From Chersky-806 sp036502405 (GTDB taxonomy: Bacteria; Actinomycetota; Acidimicrobiia; IMCC26256; JAENVU01): 64,000 bases of DNA. The stretch covers positions 62,001 through 126,000 of the forward strand of contig DASXYP010000049.1 of NCBI GenBank assembly GCA_036502405.1. Direction: 5' to 3'. The notes under the pieces were generated by a model. That model saw only the letters and a list, made by a program, of their open reading frames with translations. It was not told the origin of the DNA and did not search any database. Position 1 is the stretch's first letter; each line of letters begins with the position of its first letter. A program made the position numbers and the translations under genes. Positions 43,639-53,390 of the stretch are shown one piece after another.

Positions 43639-45735
43639 ATGCTCGGGGAGCGGGGGCGGGCGGTGGGGCAAGAGCAGGCGGTGCAGCAAGTCGGGACGGC
43701 CACAGAGCCTTCGAGCGAGGCGCGCACCGGGAGGGCGCTGGGCGACCGGCCGCGATTGATCCTCCTGAGCTTCCTCATGCTCTTTGTCGAGCTGGCACTC
43801 ATACGGTGGCTCGGCTCGAACATCCTCTACCTCTCGTACTTTTCGAACTTCGTGCTTCTCGGCAGCTTTCTCGGAATCGGGCTCGGCTTCTTGCATGCGG
43901 GTCGGCGGCCGGTGTTGTTCCCGTGGTCGCCCGTCGCTCTCGCTGTACTCGTGGTCTTCGTGCGGACATTCCCGGTGACCGTTCGCAACACGGGCACCGA
44001 CCTCATCTACTTCGGCGAGCTCAAGAGCTCCGGGCCACCGCGCGAGCTGGTCCTCGTGGTGATCTTCCTCGCAGTCGCGGCGACGCTTGCGTTCGTCGCC
44101 GACGGCGTAGCGAGAACGTTCATGCGCTTCGAGGCGCTCGAGGCCTACAAGCTCGACCTGATCGGCAGCGTGTTCGGGATCGCGGTCTACGTTCTCGTCT
44201 CGTTCCTCGGCGCGCCCCCATTGGTCTGGGGAATCATCGTCGCAGCCGCATTCCTCGCGCTCATGCTGCCCGAGCGGCGACTGATCCCGATCGGTGCCCT
44301 GCTCCTGCTCGTGCTGGTGCTGGGCATCGAGTCGTTCGCGGCGAACACCAGCTGGTCGCCGTATTACAAGATCGAAACGGCGCCGAACGTCGGAAGTCCC
44401 GGCGTCAGCGTCAAAGTCAATGGCGTTCCCCATCAGGCCGAGCTGAGCGCGGCGAAGAACCCGCTGTACTCGGCGGCATACAGCCGCGCCAAGGTCGCCG
44501 CGCTCGATGATGTGCTCGTCGTCGGCGCCGGCACCGGCAACGATGTCGCGGTCGCGCTGCGCAACGGTGCGAAGCACATCGACGCGGTCGAGATCGATCC
44601 CCGCATTCGAGAGATCGGTGGCGAGACCCATCCGGACCGGCCGTATTCGGATGCGCGGGTGCATACGCACATCAACGACGGCCGGGCATACCTCGAGAAC
44701 TCCGATCGCAAATACGACCTCATCCTGTTCGCGCTCCCCGACTCGATCACGTTGATCCAGGGCCAATCGTCACTGCGGCTCGAGAGCTACCTCTTCACGA
44801 AAGAGTCGATCGAATCGGCGCGCTCACACCTGAAGCGCAATGGCGTGTTCGCCATGTACAACTACTACCGCGAGCAATGGCTCGTGGACCGCTACGCAAA
44901 CACGCTGGACCAGGCCTTCAACCGGTCGCCGTGTGTCGTCTCGATCGGTCCCCCCGGCACGGGGGCCCTCGCGATTCTCATGGACGCGCCCAAGGCGAGC
45001 TCCGTCGACTGCGAGACCCCCGCACCGGCGGGCGGCACCGCAGGGGTCTGGCAGCGGCCGGCGAGGGTCGAGCAACCCGCGACCGACGACCACCCCTTCC
45101 CATACCTCAAGGGGCGAAGTCTGCCGTCGTTCTACGTGGTGACCATCCTGCTCATCCTCTTGTTCTCCGCCATCGCCGTGCGAGTGGTCGGAGGGCCGCT
45201 GCGGCCGATGGTGCGCTACATCGATCTCTTCTTCATGGGCGCGGCCTTTCTCCTGCTCGAGACCAAGAGCGTGGTCCAATTCGCGTTGCTCTTCGGCACG
45301 ACCTGGTTCGTGAACGCGCTCGTGTTCCTCGGAGTGCTCGGCACCGTCCTGCTCGCGGTGCTCATCGCCCAGCGCGTCACCTTCCGACATCCCGCGCGCC
45401 TGTACCTGGTGCTGCTCGCCTCGCTCGTTCTCGCTTGGCTCGTGCCGCCGGATCAGCTGCTCGGGCTTCCAGCCCCGACGCGATTCCTCGCTGCCACGGC
45501 GCTCGCCTTCCTTCCGATCTTCACCGCGAACCTGGTCTTTGCCTCGCGGTTCAAGGAGACCGCACACATCGCAACGGCGTTCGGGGCGAACCTGCTCGGA
45601 GCGATGTTCGGCGGTCTGCTCGAGTACGCGTCGCTCGTCGTGGGCTACCGCGCGCTCCTGTTTCTCGTTGCGCTGCTCTACGGTCTGGCGTTCCTCACCG
45701 GCCGGACGCATCTACGCGCCGGGGTCGCGGCCTGA
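43639..45735 (+). CDS. Membrane protein with an embedded spermidine-synthase-like domain
   Basis: The 698-residue protein has two blocks of membrane helices (about residues 35-240 and 500-690) flanking a soluble Rossmann methyltransferase-like domain with VLVVGAGTGNDVAVALRNGAKHIDAVEID and the aspartate ELYDL-type segment KYDLILFALPD. This is the layout of membrane-anchored SpeE-like proteins. True putrescine aminopropyltransferase activity is doubtful. ATG 43639 was chosen because a SigF-like promoter ends at 43616. Confidence 0.82.
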   Translation: MLGERGRAVGQEQAVQQVGTATEPSSEARTGRALGDRPRLILLSFLMLFVELALIRWLGSNILYLSYFSNFVLLGSFLGIGLGFLHAGRRPVLFPWSPVALAVLVVFVRTFPVTVRNTGTDLIYFGELKSSGPPRELVLVVIFLAVAATLAFVADGVARTFMRFEALEAYKLDLIGSVFGIAVYVLVSFLGAPPLVWGIIVAAAFLALMLPERRLIPIGALLLLVLVLGIESFAANTSWSPYYKIETAPNVGSPGVSVKVNGVPHQAELSAAKNPLYSAAYSRAKVAALDDVLVVGAGTGNDVAVALRNGAKHIDAVEIDPRIREIGGETHPDRPYSDARVHTHINDGRAYLENSDRKYDLILFALPDSITLIQGQSSLRLESYLFTKESIESARSHLKRNGVFAMYNYYREQWLVDRYANTLDQAFNRSPCVVSIGPPGTGALAILMDAPKASSVDCETPAPAGGTAGVWQRPARVEQPATDDHPFPYLKGRSLPSFYVVTILLILLFSAIAVRVVGGPLRPMVRYIDLFFMGAAFLLLETKSVVQFALLFGTTWFVNALVFLGVLGTVLLAVLIAQRVTFRHPARLYLVLLASLVLAWLVPPDQLLGLPAPTRFLAATALAFLPIFTANLVFASRFKETAHIATAFGANLLGAMFGGLLEYASLVVGYRALLFLVALLYGLAFLTGRTHLRAGVAA

Positions 45736-45899
45736 GGCCGGCTTGCCATTCTCGCACTGCGACGTCACGTTCGAGCGTGACGCCGGTGGGCTAGTGGTCG
45801 AGGTCGATGACCTCTCGGTCCATCGCAAGCCACTCAGTGCCCGTGGCGAGGACACGCCAGAGCGGGCAAGATGCGCCCGATAGGCGCGGGGAGGGCTCG

Positions 45900-46772
45900 A
45901 TGGCGGGCAGTCAGCAGGACGTTTCGCGTGTGGTTGTTCAGTCCGTACACGAGTTCCTCGGTGGCCCCACGCCGGAAGGCGACGAATGGCGTTTCGAGTT
46001 CGGCGCGCATCTGAACAGCAACTGGGGTGCGGTATACGGCGGTGCACTCGCCGCCGGGGCGCTCGCCGTAGCGCGATCGATCGCACCGGAGCGCTCGCCG
46101 CGCTCCATGCACATCCAGATGGTGCGGTCCGTTCCGAGCGGACGCGCGTTTGCGGCGGCCACGGTACGGCACCCCGGCCGGAGCGTGGCAACCGTCGAAG
46201 TCGACCTCTATGACACGCGGCGCAAGCTCGCAGCGATCGCGCTCTTGACAATGGTGACACCTGAAGCTGTCGCCGCTGAACACGACCGCAGCGCCGCAAC
46301 ACCGCCGTTTCGCCTCATCGAGACACCGATCGGTGTGGACGATGAGCTCCCAGGGGCGGTCGCGGCCGGGATCGTCGCAACCCTCGGACTCAACCGACGC
46401 TTCGCTGCGCGCAACACCCTCCCAAGGGCGGAGAACTTCCGGCAGAGCGTCGATGGGTCGGCCGCGAGCGCGATGGAGTGCACGGTCCCGTGGGACGACC
46501 TCGAACACGCCGGGCCGGAAGCCGCGTGCCTCATCGCAGACTCGGCCGTCGCCATGCCGATCTTGAACTCCTACATCCCCGTCGAGAACATCGGACCGAA
46601 TCCCGACCTCACGTTGCGCTTCACCACCGCGCCCGCAACCCGCATCATCCAAGCGGCGTCCAACATGCTTTCCGTCCAGGACGGAACCACCACGATCGGC
46701 ATTGAAGTGCAAGCCGGCGACAACCAGCTCGCACACGGACTCGCAACATCGCTGCTGCTACGCCCCTCGTAG
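45900..46772 (+). CDS. Acyl-CoA thioesterase-like double-hotdog protein
   Basis: The 290-residue protein has two hotdog halves. The N-terminal half has FGAHLNSNWGAVYGGALAAGALAVA with the central helix, and the C-terminal half ends NMLSVQDGTTTIGIEVQ. It fits the 4HBT_3/TesB-like thioesterases that hydrolyse acyl-CoA. ATG 45900 follows GGGAGGG. No operon partners are evident. Confidence 0.8.
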   Translation: MAGSQQDVSRVVVQSVHEFLGGPTPEGDEWRFEFGAHLNSNWGAVYGGALAAGALAVARSIAPERSPRSMHIQMVRSVPSGRAFAAATVRHPGRSVATVEVDLYDTRRKLAAIALLTMVTPEAVAAEHDRSAATPPFRLIETPIGVDDELPGAVAAGIVATLGLNRRFAARNTLPRAENFRQSVDGSAASAMECTVPWDDLEHAGPEAACLIADSAVAMPILNSYIPVENIGPNPDLTLRFTTAPATRIIQAASNMLSVQDGTTTIGIEVQAGDNQLAHGLATSLLLRPS

Positions 46773-46970
46773 TCGCCACATCCGACGAGATCGCGGGGGA
46801 CAGGGCGAACGGTGGCCTGGTCGAGCGCGTCGGCACCCGCTCCGAGACCCCTTTCCTGCCTCGCTACTGGTCAGGAAGACCCGCGAGCAGGCCCGGGTCG
46901 TGGTCGACTGAGCGCGCAGTGCGGCTCGCGTATGCCCCGATGCGTACGCGGGTGGCCTGTCGCCCCAACC

Positions 46971-47393
46971 TCAGGCTGGCGGCGCGACGCCGAGCTGGCG
47001 CCACATTCCGGCCTCGTCGTAGACCTCCCACGCCTGGGCGATCTTGCCGTTGTCGATACGGAAGATGACCACCTCGTCCACCGTCGCGGACCGTCCTGTC
47101 GGGGCCATCCCGAACAGAGGCTGCGTGAGAGTTCCGTGATACGGCATGTGTGCGACGACAACCTCGCCTTCCGCGATCAGGGTTTGCAGCTCGAACTGCC
47201 AGTCCGGGAATGCAGTTGTCCACTCGTGCGCGATGGCTCGAGTGGCGGCTGGGTTGCACGAGACGATCATGCCGCTGACGCCGAGGACTGCGTCGCCGGC
47301 CATGAGGTCGTCGAAGCGCTCGAAGTCACGCTCGTTCCAGGCGGCCACGAAGGCTCGAACGATGTCCTTGTTGCCATCGAGATCAGCGGTCAC
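46971..47393 (-). CDS. SnoaL-like (NTF2-fold) protein
   Basis: The 140-residue protein has the SnoaL/NTF2 cone fold pattern: VRAFVAAWNERDFERFDDLMAGDAVL, then HEWTTAFPDWQFELQTLIAEGEVV and AWEVYDEAGMWRQLG. Family members are cyclases, isomerases or non-enzymatic ligand binders. It is divergent from the sigma factor gene by 96 bases, and that sigma factor has its own C-terminal domain of the same fold. A functional link is inferred. Confidence 0.85.
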   Translation of the reverse strand: MTADLDGNKDIVRAFVAAWNERDFERFDDLMAGDAVLGVSGMIVSCNPAATRAIAHEWTTAFPDWQFELQTLIAEGEVVVAHMPYHGTLTQPLFGMAPTGRSATVDEVVIFRIDNGKIAQAWEVYDEAGMWRQLGVAPPA

Positions 47394-47489
47394 GGGGTCC
47401 TCCAGTCGCTCATTACGGGTGATCCAGGGATGCCGGCGCCGGCCGCAAAGTTCGTGAACTTTTCCGCCGGCTGGAGCATCCTTGGAAGC

Positions 47490-48404
47490 ATGGAAGGACC
47501 ATCGATCAGCGACCCTGACCTGGTTGCTCTCGCCCGGGCGGGCGAGATGCAGGCACTGGCGGGCCTGCTGGAGCGGTACCGGCCGTCGTTGTACGCAGCG
47601 GCGATCGCCACCCTCCGCAATCGCGACGATGCCCTCGACGCAGTGCAGGAGACCTGCATGACGGCGCTCCTGAAGCTCGGATCGCTACGGGATCCCGCCG
47701 CGGTGGGCGGCTGGCTGCACGCGGTCCTGCGCAACACGTGTCTCACGCGTCTCCGCTCTCGCCGCGAGGTGCCGCACGAGAGGGTGGATCCTCTCCCGTT
47801 GACGGGCGTGCCCGCGCCCGATGACGCTCTGGATCGGCTCGTCGACGGCGAGTTGGTGTGGGCCGCGCTCGACGCTCTCAGCACCGACGATCGCGAGACC
47901 GTCATGCTTCGCTACTTCAGTCGATGCCGTAGCTACGAACAGATCGCGTGTATCACAGGCGCGCCGGTCGGGACAGTCCGGAGCCGGCTGCATCGCTCGC
48001 GGGCGTTGCTGAGCCACGCATTGCAGCGAACGGTGATCGGTACCGCGTTCTCCCATGCCGAGCTCGAGCGAACACGCCGAAACATCTGGGAGCAGTTCTA
48101 CGCCGAGCTTCATGACGCGCCCGTCCCCGGCACCTATAGGGACACCTACGCATCGGACGTCGAAGTCACCGACTCCGTTGGTCACTGGCAGGGAGTCAAG
48201 GACTGGTCGGCGCACGAGCGAGAAGCGATCGGGCTCGGTGTCCGGGCCCGCGTCCAAGGGGTCGTCGTCAGCCGCGATCTCACGATCATCGAGATCGACT
48301 TCCTCAATCCGGAGTCGGCGAGTGATCACTGTCCCCCGCGCAGCACGTTCGTCCATCACCTGGAGGCTGGACGGTCGCGACGGCTCGACATCCACTACGT
48401 CTGA
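47490..48404 (+). CDS. ECF RNA polymerase sigma factor with C-terminal SnoaL-like domain
   Basis: The 304-residue protein has sigma region 2 (LLERYRPSLYAAAIATLRNRDDALDAVQETCM), region 4 (LSTDDRETVMLRYFSRCRSYEQIACITGAPVGTVRSRLHRSR) and a C-terminal ~110-residue extension with an NTF2/SnoaL character, as in SigJ/SigG-type ECF factors with built-in regulatory domains. No anti-sigma gene is adjacent; the extension probably takes that role. ATG 47490 lies just before the sigma domain. Confidence 0.82.
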   Translation: MEGPSISDPDLVALARAGEMQALAGLLERYRPSLYAAAIATLRNRDDALDAVQETCMTALLKLGSLRDPAAVGGWLHAVLRNTCLTRLRSRREVPHERVDPLPLTGVPAPDDALDRLVDGELVWAALDALSTDDRETVMLRYFSRCRSYEQIACITGAPVGTVRSRLHRSRALLSHALQRTVIGTAFSHAELERTRRNIWEQFYAELHDAPVPGTYRDTYASDVEVTDSVGHWQGVKDWSAHEREAIGLGVRARVQGVVVSRDLTIIEIDFLNPESASDHCPPRSTFVHHLEAGRSRRLDIHYV

Positions 48405-48626
48405 GCCTGCCTTCCCACGCCGGCTCGCCGTGAGATCACAGATCGATCGTTGCCTCATGCAATTCGGTTCGTCGTGCAACATCCCTGTGAGATCGCGCTC
48501 GAGACCAATGAAGAGGTGGAAGCGAAGCGCGGATCGGATCCGAAATGCCGGGCATTGTGAGCGGTCTCGAAACTTGGAATGCAGAGCTCGCCGGGTCAGG
48601 ATGCATTCGGCAGCAAGGCAAAGCCG

Positions 48627-51185
48627 TCACGCATGGCGGAGCTCGAGCACGACTCCGCCGTCTCCTCGAGGGGAGCTCTCTCGAGCCATCCATCGTTCAA
48701 GCTCTTCGGCGGGGAGCGCTGGAGTGAGGACGTAGCCCTGGATGTTCTGGCAGCCGGTCTCGCGCAGGAGCAGCTCGGTTGCTTCGTCCTCGACGCCTTC
48801 AGCGACGGTTTCGAGACCAAGTCGGTTGGCGAGCTCGACGAGGGAGCTGACGATCGCTCGGTCGTGTTCGCTGTCGCGCATGTTCGACACGAACGACTTG
48901 TCGATCTTGATCTCGTCCACCGGCAGTGAGCGGAGTGATGTGAGCGAGGAATATCCGGTCCCGAAGTCATCGATCGCGATGACCGCCCCGGCGCGTCGGA
49001 GCTCTGCCAGGACAGGCGCAATGCGTTCGGGGTGGTGCAATGCCTGCGTCTCGGTCAGCTCGATGACGAGCTGACCGCGGGGCGTCTCGGTCGCGGCGAG
49101 CAGCTGGCTCACCTGCTCGGCGAAGCCGTCGCGATTGAGATCGTGTACGGACACGTTCACCGAGACTCGCAGATCGAGTCCACGTTCAGCCCACTGACGC
49201 CGTTGTACGAGTGCGCGTTCGAGCACGTAGCCGGTGAGCAGCCGGATGAGGTCGCTCTGTTCTGCGACTGCGATGTAGACCGGCGGGGGGAGAACGCCGC
49301 GCGTCGGATGGTCCCAGCGCGCGAGGACCTCGACCCCGATGACTCGGTCGTCCCGGAGCGACTTGATGGGTTGAAAGCCCAAGGCAAACGATCCTTCGGC
49401 GATGGCGGTACGGAGATCGGCTGCGAGCGACATGCGTTCCGGCGTGTGGTTGTCCTGGGCCGGGTCGTACATCGAAATGGACGTCCGGTGCTCCTTCGCC
49501 TGGTACATCGCGACGTCGGCGCACCGCAGCAGCGTGGCGACGTCGGGGCCGTGGTCCGGATGGAGCGCGACGCCGATGCTGGCGTCGAGGAACAGCGGCA
49601 CGCCGTTCGCGACCTGGGGCCGCTGGAGCGCCTGCCGGAGCTGGGCGGCGCAATCGACGACGCGTTGCGCGCTCGTCACCGCAGGAAGCAGCACGGCGAA
49701 CTCGTCGCCGCCGAGGCGAGCGACCATCGCCCCCTCGGGGGCTTCGTCGCAAAGGCGTGCGGCGACGTCCGTGAGCACCGAATCACCGCTCGCGTGGCCG
49801 AACGTGTCGTTCACCTCCTTGAAGTCGTCGAGGTCCAACAGCAGAACTGCGCTCGTCGTGCCGTTCTGCGCGACGAGTGTCCGGTCGCCGTGTTCGAGAA
49901 AGTGACGGCGGTTCGGCAGCCCGGTCAGCTGATCGTGGAGCGCGTCGTGCTCGCGTCGGATGGATTCCTGGCGTACGGCGTCGATGAGCCGGCCGTTCTC
50001 GAGGGCGACGCTCGTGTAGCGACCGAGCGCGCTGAGGAGGCGCCCGTCGGCTTGGCTGAACGACGCGATGTCACCGAGCCGGTCGTGCAGGAGGATGATT
50101 CCGACCAAGCCGCGCTCGGATCTGAGCGGCGCGGCGACGAGGTCCTGGGCATTGAGCTCGCGCAGCAGCGTGCGCTCGCGCTCGTCGCGGGTGTTGCGCG
50201 ACACGACGACGGAGGTGACACCACTGACGAGGCGGCCCCAGAGCGGATCGGTGACCGGAACGACGAACTCCCGGTCGATGATCGCCGAGTCGTCGGTCTC
50301 GAGCGTGATTCGGGTCCCGAGCAGATGGTGTTGCGCCGGAAGGAACCACAGGTCCGCGCCGGCGGCATCGAGGTGCGCGCAGGCCTCCCGAAGCGCGGAG
50401 ACGGCAACTTCGTCGAAGGTCAGCCCGCGGTTGAGCGCAGCCGTGTACTCCTGGAGCACCTCGAGCTCCGAGTGCCGCTGACGCAGCGTCGCGAACGAGC
50501 GATAGGCGGCGAACAAGGTGACGCCGATTCCCGCGAGGAGGAGCGCGGCTTCCGGAGCGATGCTGATCAGCAGCACTGCGACCAACGCGAACGTGGCGTT
50601 GGTCGCCGCGGCGACCGCGCCGCCGAGCACCAGCCAGCCGGCGCTGTCGAGGTCGAACGTCCCTTGATGAAGCCAGATCGCCGTGCTGACCAAGGCGCCG
50701 CAGACAACATCGACCACGACCGCCGCGAGCACGGCCGCAGCCCAGGCTCGGGGGTCCCGCACGTCCTCGCCCCCGCGCACCAGTCCGAACACGGTCAACG
50801 CGAGGGTGACCTCGAACATGACCATCACGACATTGAAGAGCAGCTTGAGCGGGGCAAGCCGGGCCTTGATGACCAGCACGGCGGCGACGCCGAGCGTGCA
50901 GGTGACGAGAAGCGCCGGCGGCGTGAGCACGAACAGTCCAAGCACCAGCGGGATAGCGCGAAGTGAGATCGAATGGGTCTCGCGCCGAAAGAACACATGG
51001 ACGATGCAGAGCTCGGCAAGCACGACGAGCGCCAGCACGATCAGGGGGTGGACGCCGACGACCAACGGCGGCGCCGACCCGGTACCGACCGCGATCCACC
51101 AAAGAGTGCCTGCGACGGCCGCGACTCCGACGCAGAGCAGCAGCACGCCCCGGGTGCCCCCCTCGCGCTCCACGCTCGCCGTCAC
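48627..51185 (-). CDS. Membrane GAF-GGDEF-EAL cyclic-di-GMP protein
   Basis: The 852-residue protein has six to eight N-terminal helices, a GAF-like domain (about 255-420), GGDEF and EAL domains. GGDEF has its intact motif RLGGDEFAVLL. The EAL motif is GVEVLARWDHP (EVL form), with downstream ELTETQAL, IDDFGTGYSSL, EIKIDKSFV and ETVAEGVE retained, so both synthesis and breakdown of c-di-GMP look possible. GTG 51185 gives a non-overlapping start 13 bases after the subtilase stop, suggesting one operon. Confidence 0.88.
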   Translation of the reverse strand: MTASVEREGGTRGVLLLCVGVAAVAGTLWWIAVGTGSAPPLVVGVHPLIVLALVVLAELCIVHVFFRRETHSISLRAIPLVLGLFVLTPPALLVTCTLGVAAVLVIKARLAPLKLLFNVVMVMFEVTLALTVFGLVRGGEDVRDPRAWAAAVLAAVVVDVVCGALVSTAIWLHQGTFDLDSAGWLVLGGAVAAATNATFALVAVLLISIAPEAALLLAGIGVTLFAAYRSFATLRQRHSELEVLQEYTAALNRGLTFDEVAVSALREACAHLDAAGADLWFLPAQHHLLGTRITLETDDSAIIDREFVVPVTDPLWGRLVSGVTSVVVSRNTRDERERTLLRELNAQDLVAAPLRSERGLVGIILLHDRLGDIASFSQADGRLLSALGRYTSVALENGRLIDAVRQESIRREHDALHDQLTGLPNRRHFLEHGDRTLVAQNGTTSAVLLLDLDDFKEVNDTFGHASGDSVLTDVAARLCDEAPEGAMVARLGGDEFAVLLPAVTSAQRVVDCAAQLRQALQRPQVANGVPLFLDASIGVALHPDHGPDVATLLRCADVAMYQAKEHRTSISMYDPAQDNHTPERMSLAADLRTAIAEGSFALGFQPIKSLRDDRVIGVEVLARWDHPTRGVLPPPVYIAVAEQSDLIRLLTGYVLERALVQRRQWAERGLDLRVSVNVSVHDLNRDGFAEQVSQLLAATETPRGQLVIELTETQALHHPERIAPVLAELRRAGAVIAIDDFGTGYSSLTSLRSLPVDEIKIDKSFVSNMRDSEHDRAIVSSLVELANRLGLETVAEGVEDEATELLLRETGCQNIQGYVLTPALPAEELERWMARESSPRGDGGVVLELRHA

Positions 51186-51198
51186 GAACTCGCCCGGC

Positions 51199-52896
51199 TC
51201 ACGAGAGTGGGCCAACCGGAACGAACTCGGCCGCCATCCAGCCGTTGTCCCGCCAAGTTCGGCCGTCCCACGACGAGTCCCGCCAGGTCCGGCCTTCCCA
51301 GCCTTCACTGCGCCAGGTCCGACCGTTCCAGGAGTCGTCCCGCCACGTCCGACCTTCCCAGGCGGCGTCGCGCCACGTCCGCCCGTCCCATGGCGCCCCG
51401 GTGATGTCGACTTCGCCGCTCAGGACGGAGTCACTGTCCGAGATATGAGCGCTGCCGCGAGCGCCTTCGAGCGTCCCCAGGCCGGTCGCCGGAGGGAAGC
51501 TCTGCGCGGACGGGATCTTGCCGGTGCTGACGTCCTTGGCCTTGTCCCGTGCGCCGTGGAGGTCGAGGCTCTTCATGCCCGACTCGAGGACCTGGCCGGC
51601 TGCGGTCCGAAGTCGGAAGCCGCTGTTGACGAGCGCCGCCTTGACCTGGTCCGGCGTCATGGTCGGGTACTGCTGGAGGAGCAGCGCCGCGGCCCCGGAG
51701 GTCACTGCCGCGGCCTGCGAGGTTCCACTGCCGCGGAAGAGCGTGTCGCCGACCCGGCCTCCCGGGAAGGCCTGGTCGATGAGGGAGCCCGGGGCGCGGA
51801 GGCTGACGATGGAGCGGCCGGGGGCCAAGACGTCGGGACGGCGCGAGACGTCACCGCGACTCGAGAAGTCGGCGATGAAGTCGTCAGCCTGGCCGACGGT
51901 CCCGTTGCTGTCGGACGCGCCGACCGCGAGCACGCGCGGGTCGTACGCCGGGTCGTTGAGCATCGGAGATCCATAGCCGGAGTTGCCGGCAGAGACGACG
52001 ACGACGATGCCGTGTGCCCACGCGTTCTCGACCGCGAACGTCAGGGGATCGCGCTGGTAGTCCTGGATGCCGTCGGTTCCGAACGAGAGGTTCAGCACGC
52101 GGATGTTGAGCCCGTCCGAGTCGTGGTGCTCGACGACCCAGTCGATGGCTGCGATCACCTGGGAGACGTCGACCGCGCCATCCGGGGCCGCGACCTTCAT
52201 GTTGACGATCCGGGCACCGGGCGCGACGCCGACAAACTGACGCTTCGCGTTCTCACCCAACGTGCGAGGGTCGAGCGGAACCGAGGGGTCACGGCCCGCG
52301 ATGATCCCGGCCATGTGCGTGCCGTGGCCGAACTGGTCGACCCCTGGCGCGGCCCCACCGGAGCCGAACGAGAGGTCAGGTCCGTTGACAACCCGGTCGT
52401 GGAACTGTGGGAGCGGTGCGACACCCGAGTCGATGAGCGCGACGTCGACGCCAGCACCGGTGTACCCGTTGCTCCATGCTTCGTCGGCGTGGATGCTCTT
52501 CGCCACCTGGTACATCGAGCTCGAAACCTGCTCCGGGTTGTACATCGCCGGGTCGAACGCGACGTCGATGCCGCTCACGACCGAGATGACGCCCGGGATC
52601 GTCTGCGCTGCCGCGACCTTGTCGCTGGGAACCGTGGCGAGGAAGCCGTCGAGCACCTTGAGCGGGGCATGCGGATCGCCGCCGAGCGCATGCAGCTGTT
52701 GGGCGACCGACGCCTGCGTTCCCGGCGCGACGCGCACCAGGATCTGCGTCATCGGGACCGCGGCGCCGGCTTCGGCGAGGCCCGCCACGCCGCCCTGGAA
52801 ACCGATGAGGACCACGACCAAGACCAGCAATGCGAGCGGGCTCTGCCTCCCCCACCGGCGCATCGCACCTGCAAACCTTGCCACCGTCTGGCGCAT
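51199..52896 (-). CDS. Secreted subtilisin-like (S8) serine peptidase with C-terminal Trp repeats
   Basis: The 565-residue protein has a signal helix (PLALLVLVVVLIGFQGGVAGLA), an inhibitor-like prodomain, and the S8 triad: Asp in VALIDSGVAP, His in FGHGTHMAGI and Ser in FRGSGTSQAAA. After the catalytic domain come five 10-residue repeats W[DEN]GRTWR[DS]xx. Thus it is exported and acts outside the cell. GGAGAGGG lies before ATG 52896. The c-di-GMP gene follows directly. Confidence 0.9.
   Translation of the reverse strand: MRQTVARFAGAMRRWGRQSPLALLVLVVVLIGFQGGVAGLAEAGAAVPMTQILVRVAPGTQASVAQQLHALGGDPHAPLKVLDGFLATVPSDKVAAAQTIPGVISVVSGIDVAFDPAMYNPEQVSSSMYQVAKSIHADEAWSNGYTGAGVDVALIDSGVAPLPQFHDRVVNGPDLSFGSGGAAPGVDQFGHGTHMAGIIAGRDPSVPLDPRTLGENAKRQFVGVAPGARIVNMKVAAPDGAVDVSQVIAAIDWVVEHHDSDGLNIRVLNLSFGTDGIQDYQRDPLTFAVENAWAHGIVVVVSAGNSGYGSPMLNDPAYDPRVLAVGASDSNGTVGQADDFIADFSSRGDVSRRPDVLAPGRSIVSLRAPGSLIDQAFPGGRVGDTLFRGSGTSQAAAVTSGAAALLLQQYPTMTPDQVKAALVNSGFRLRTAAGQVLESGMKSLDLHGARDKAKDVSTGKIPSAQSFPPATGLGTLEGARGSAHISDSDSVLSGEVDITGAPWDGRTWRDAAWEGRTWRDDSWNGRTWRSEGWEGRTWRDSSWDGRTWRDNGWMAAEFVPVGPLS
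51241..51390 (-). repeat. Five tandem 30-bp units coding W[DEN]GRTWR[DS]xx
   Basis: Each 30-bp unit, from 51390 down to 51241, codes one copy: WDGRTWRDAA, WEGRTWRDDS, WNGRTWRSEG, WEGRTWRDSS, WDGRTWRDNG. The copies differ by synonymous changes while Trp, Gly, Arg and Thr stay fixed, as expected if the peptide is under selection. Confidence 0.9.
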
Positions 52897-53116
52897 GACC
52901 ACCCTCTCCACCGTCGAACTACGTGGTGGACGGTGGGTTCGCCATTGACTCCTCGCCGGCCCAGGCGACCACATACAGGCCGACGGATCGCTGCCCGTCC
53001 TGTTGACCCTTGTCTTGTAGGTCGCAGAGGCTTTCGGCCGGGTTGGACACGGCCTTGAGCAGGAACAGTACAAAAGTTGCGAGAAGGTCAAATGCCGATG
53101 CGATCGGCCCCTCGAG

Positions 53117-53390
53117 ATGCGTGAATCAGTCCTGCCACTCGGTCACGTGTTCGTCGCCAACATGCCCGGCAACGTGGTGTTCCTGAGATTCGCGATCGCG
53201 GGGGCGTCGGGCTTCTCGATCCCGGCGTCACTGGTCGCATTGGGTTCGTTCGTGCTCGGCGCGTTGCTGGGCGGCAAAGCCGGTTCGGGGCTCGGGGGTC
53301 ACCGCGGGCACCTGCTCGCAGCCACGACCTCGCCGCTCGTGATCGCGCTCGTCGTGACCGCAATGGTTGCGCCGGTCAGCTGGAGGGCCA
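53117..53390 (+). pseudogene. DUF1275 (YoaK-like) membrane protein remnant
   Basis: This frame contains LPLGHVFVANMPGNVVFLRF and GFSIPASLVALGSFVLGALL, close to the early region of intact DUF1275 proteins. The segments before it and the second half of the family are missing; the frame then runs into Arg-rich sequence. It is therefore a truncated, probably dead copy. About 180 bases between it and the ABC gene stop hold nothing else recognisable. Confidence 0.65.

Noticed and set aside
51241..51390. CRISPR-like or satellite repeat
   Set aside because: Units are 30 bp without spacers, lie inside a gene in frame and keep a protein pattern.
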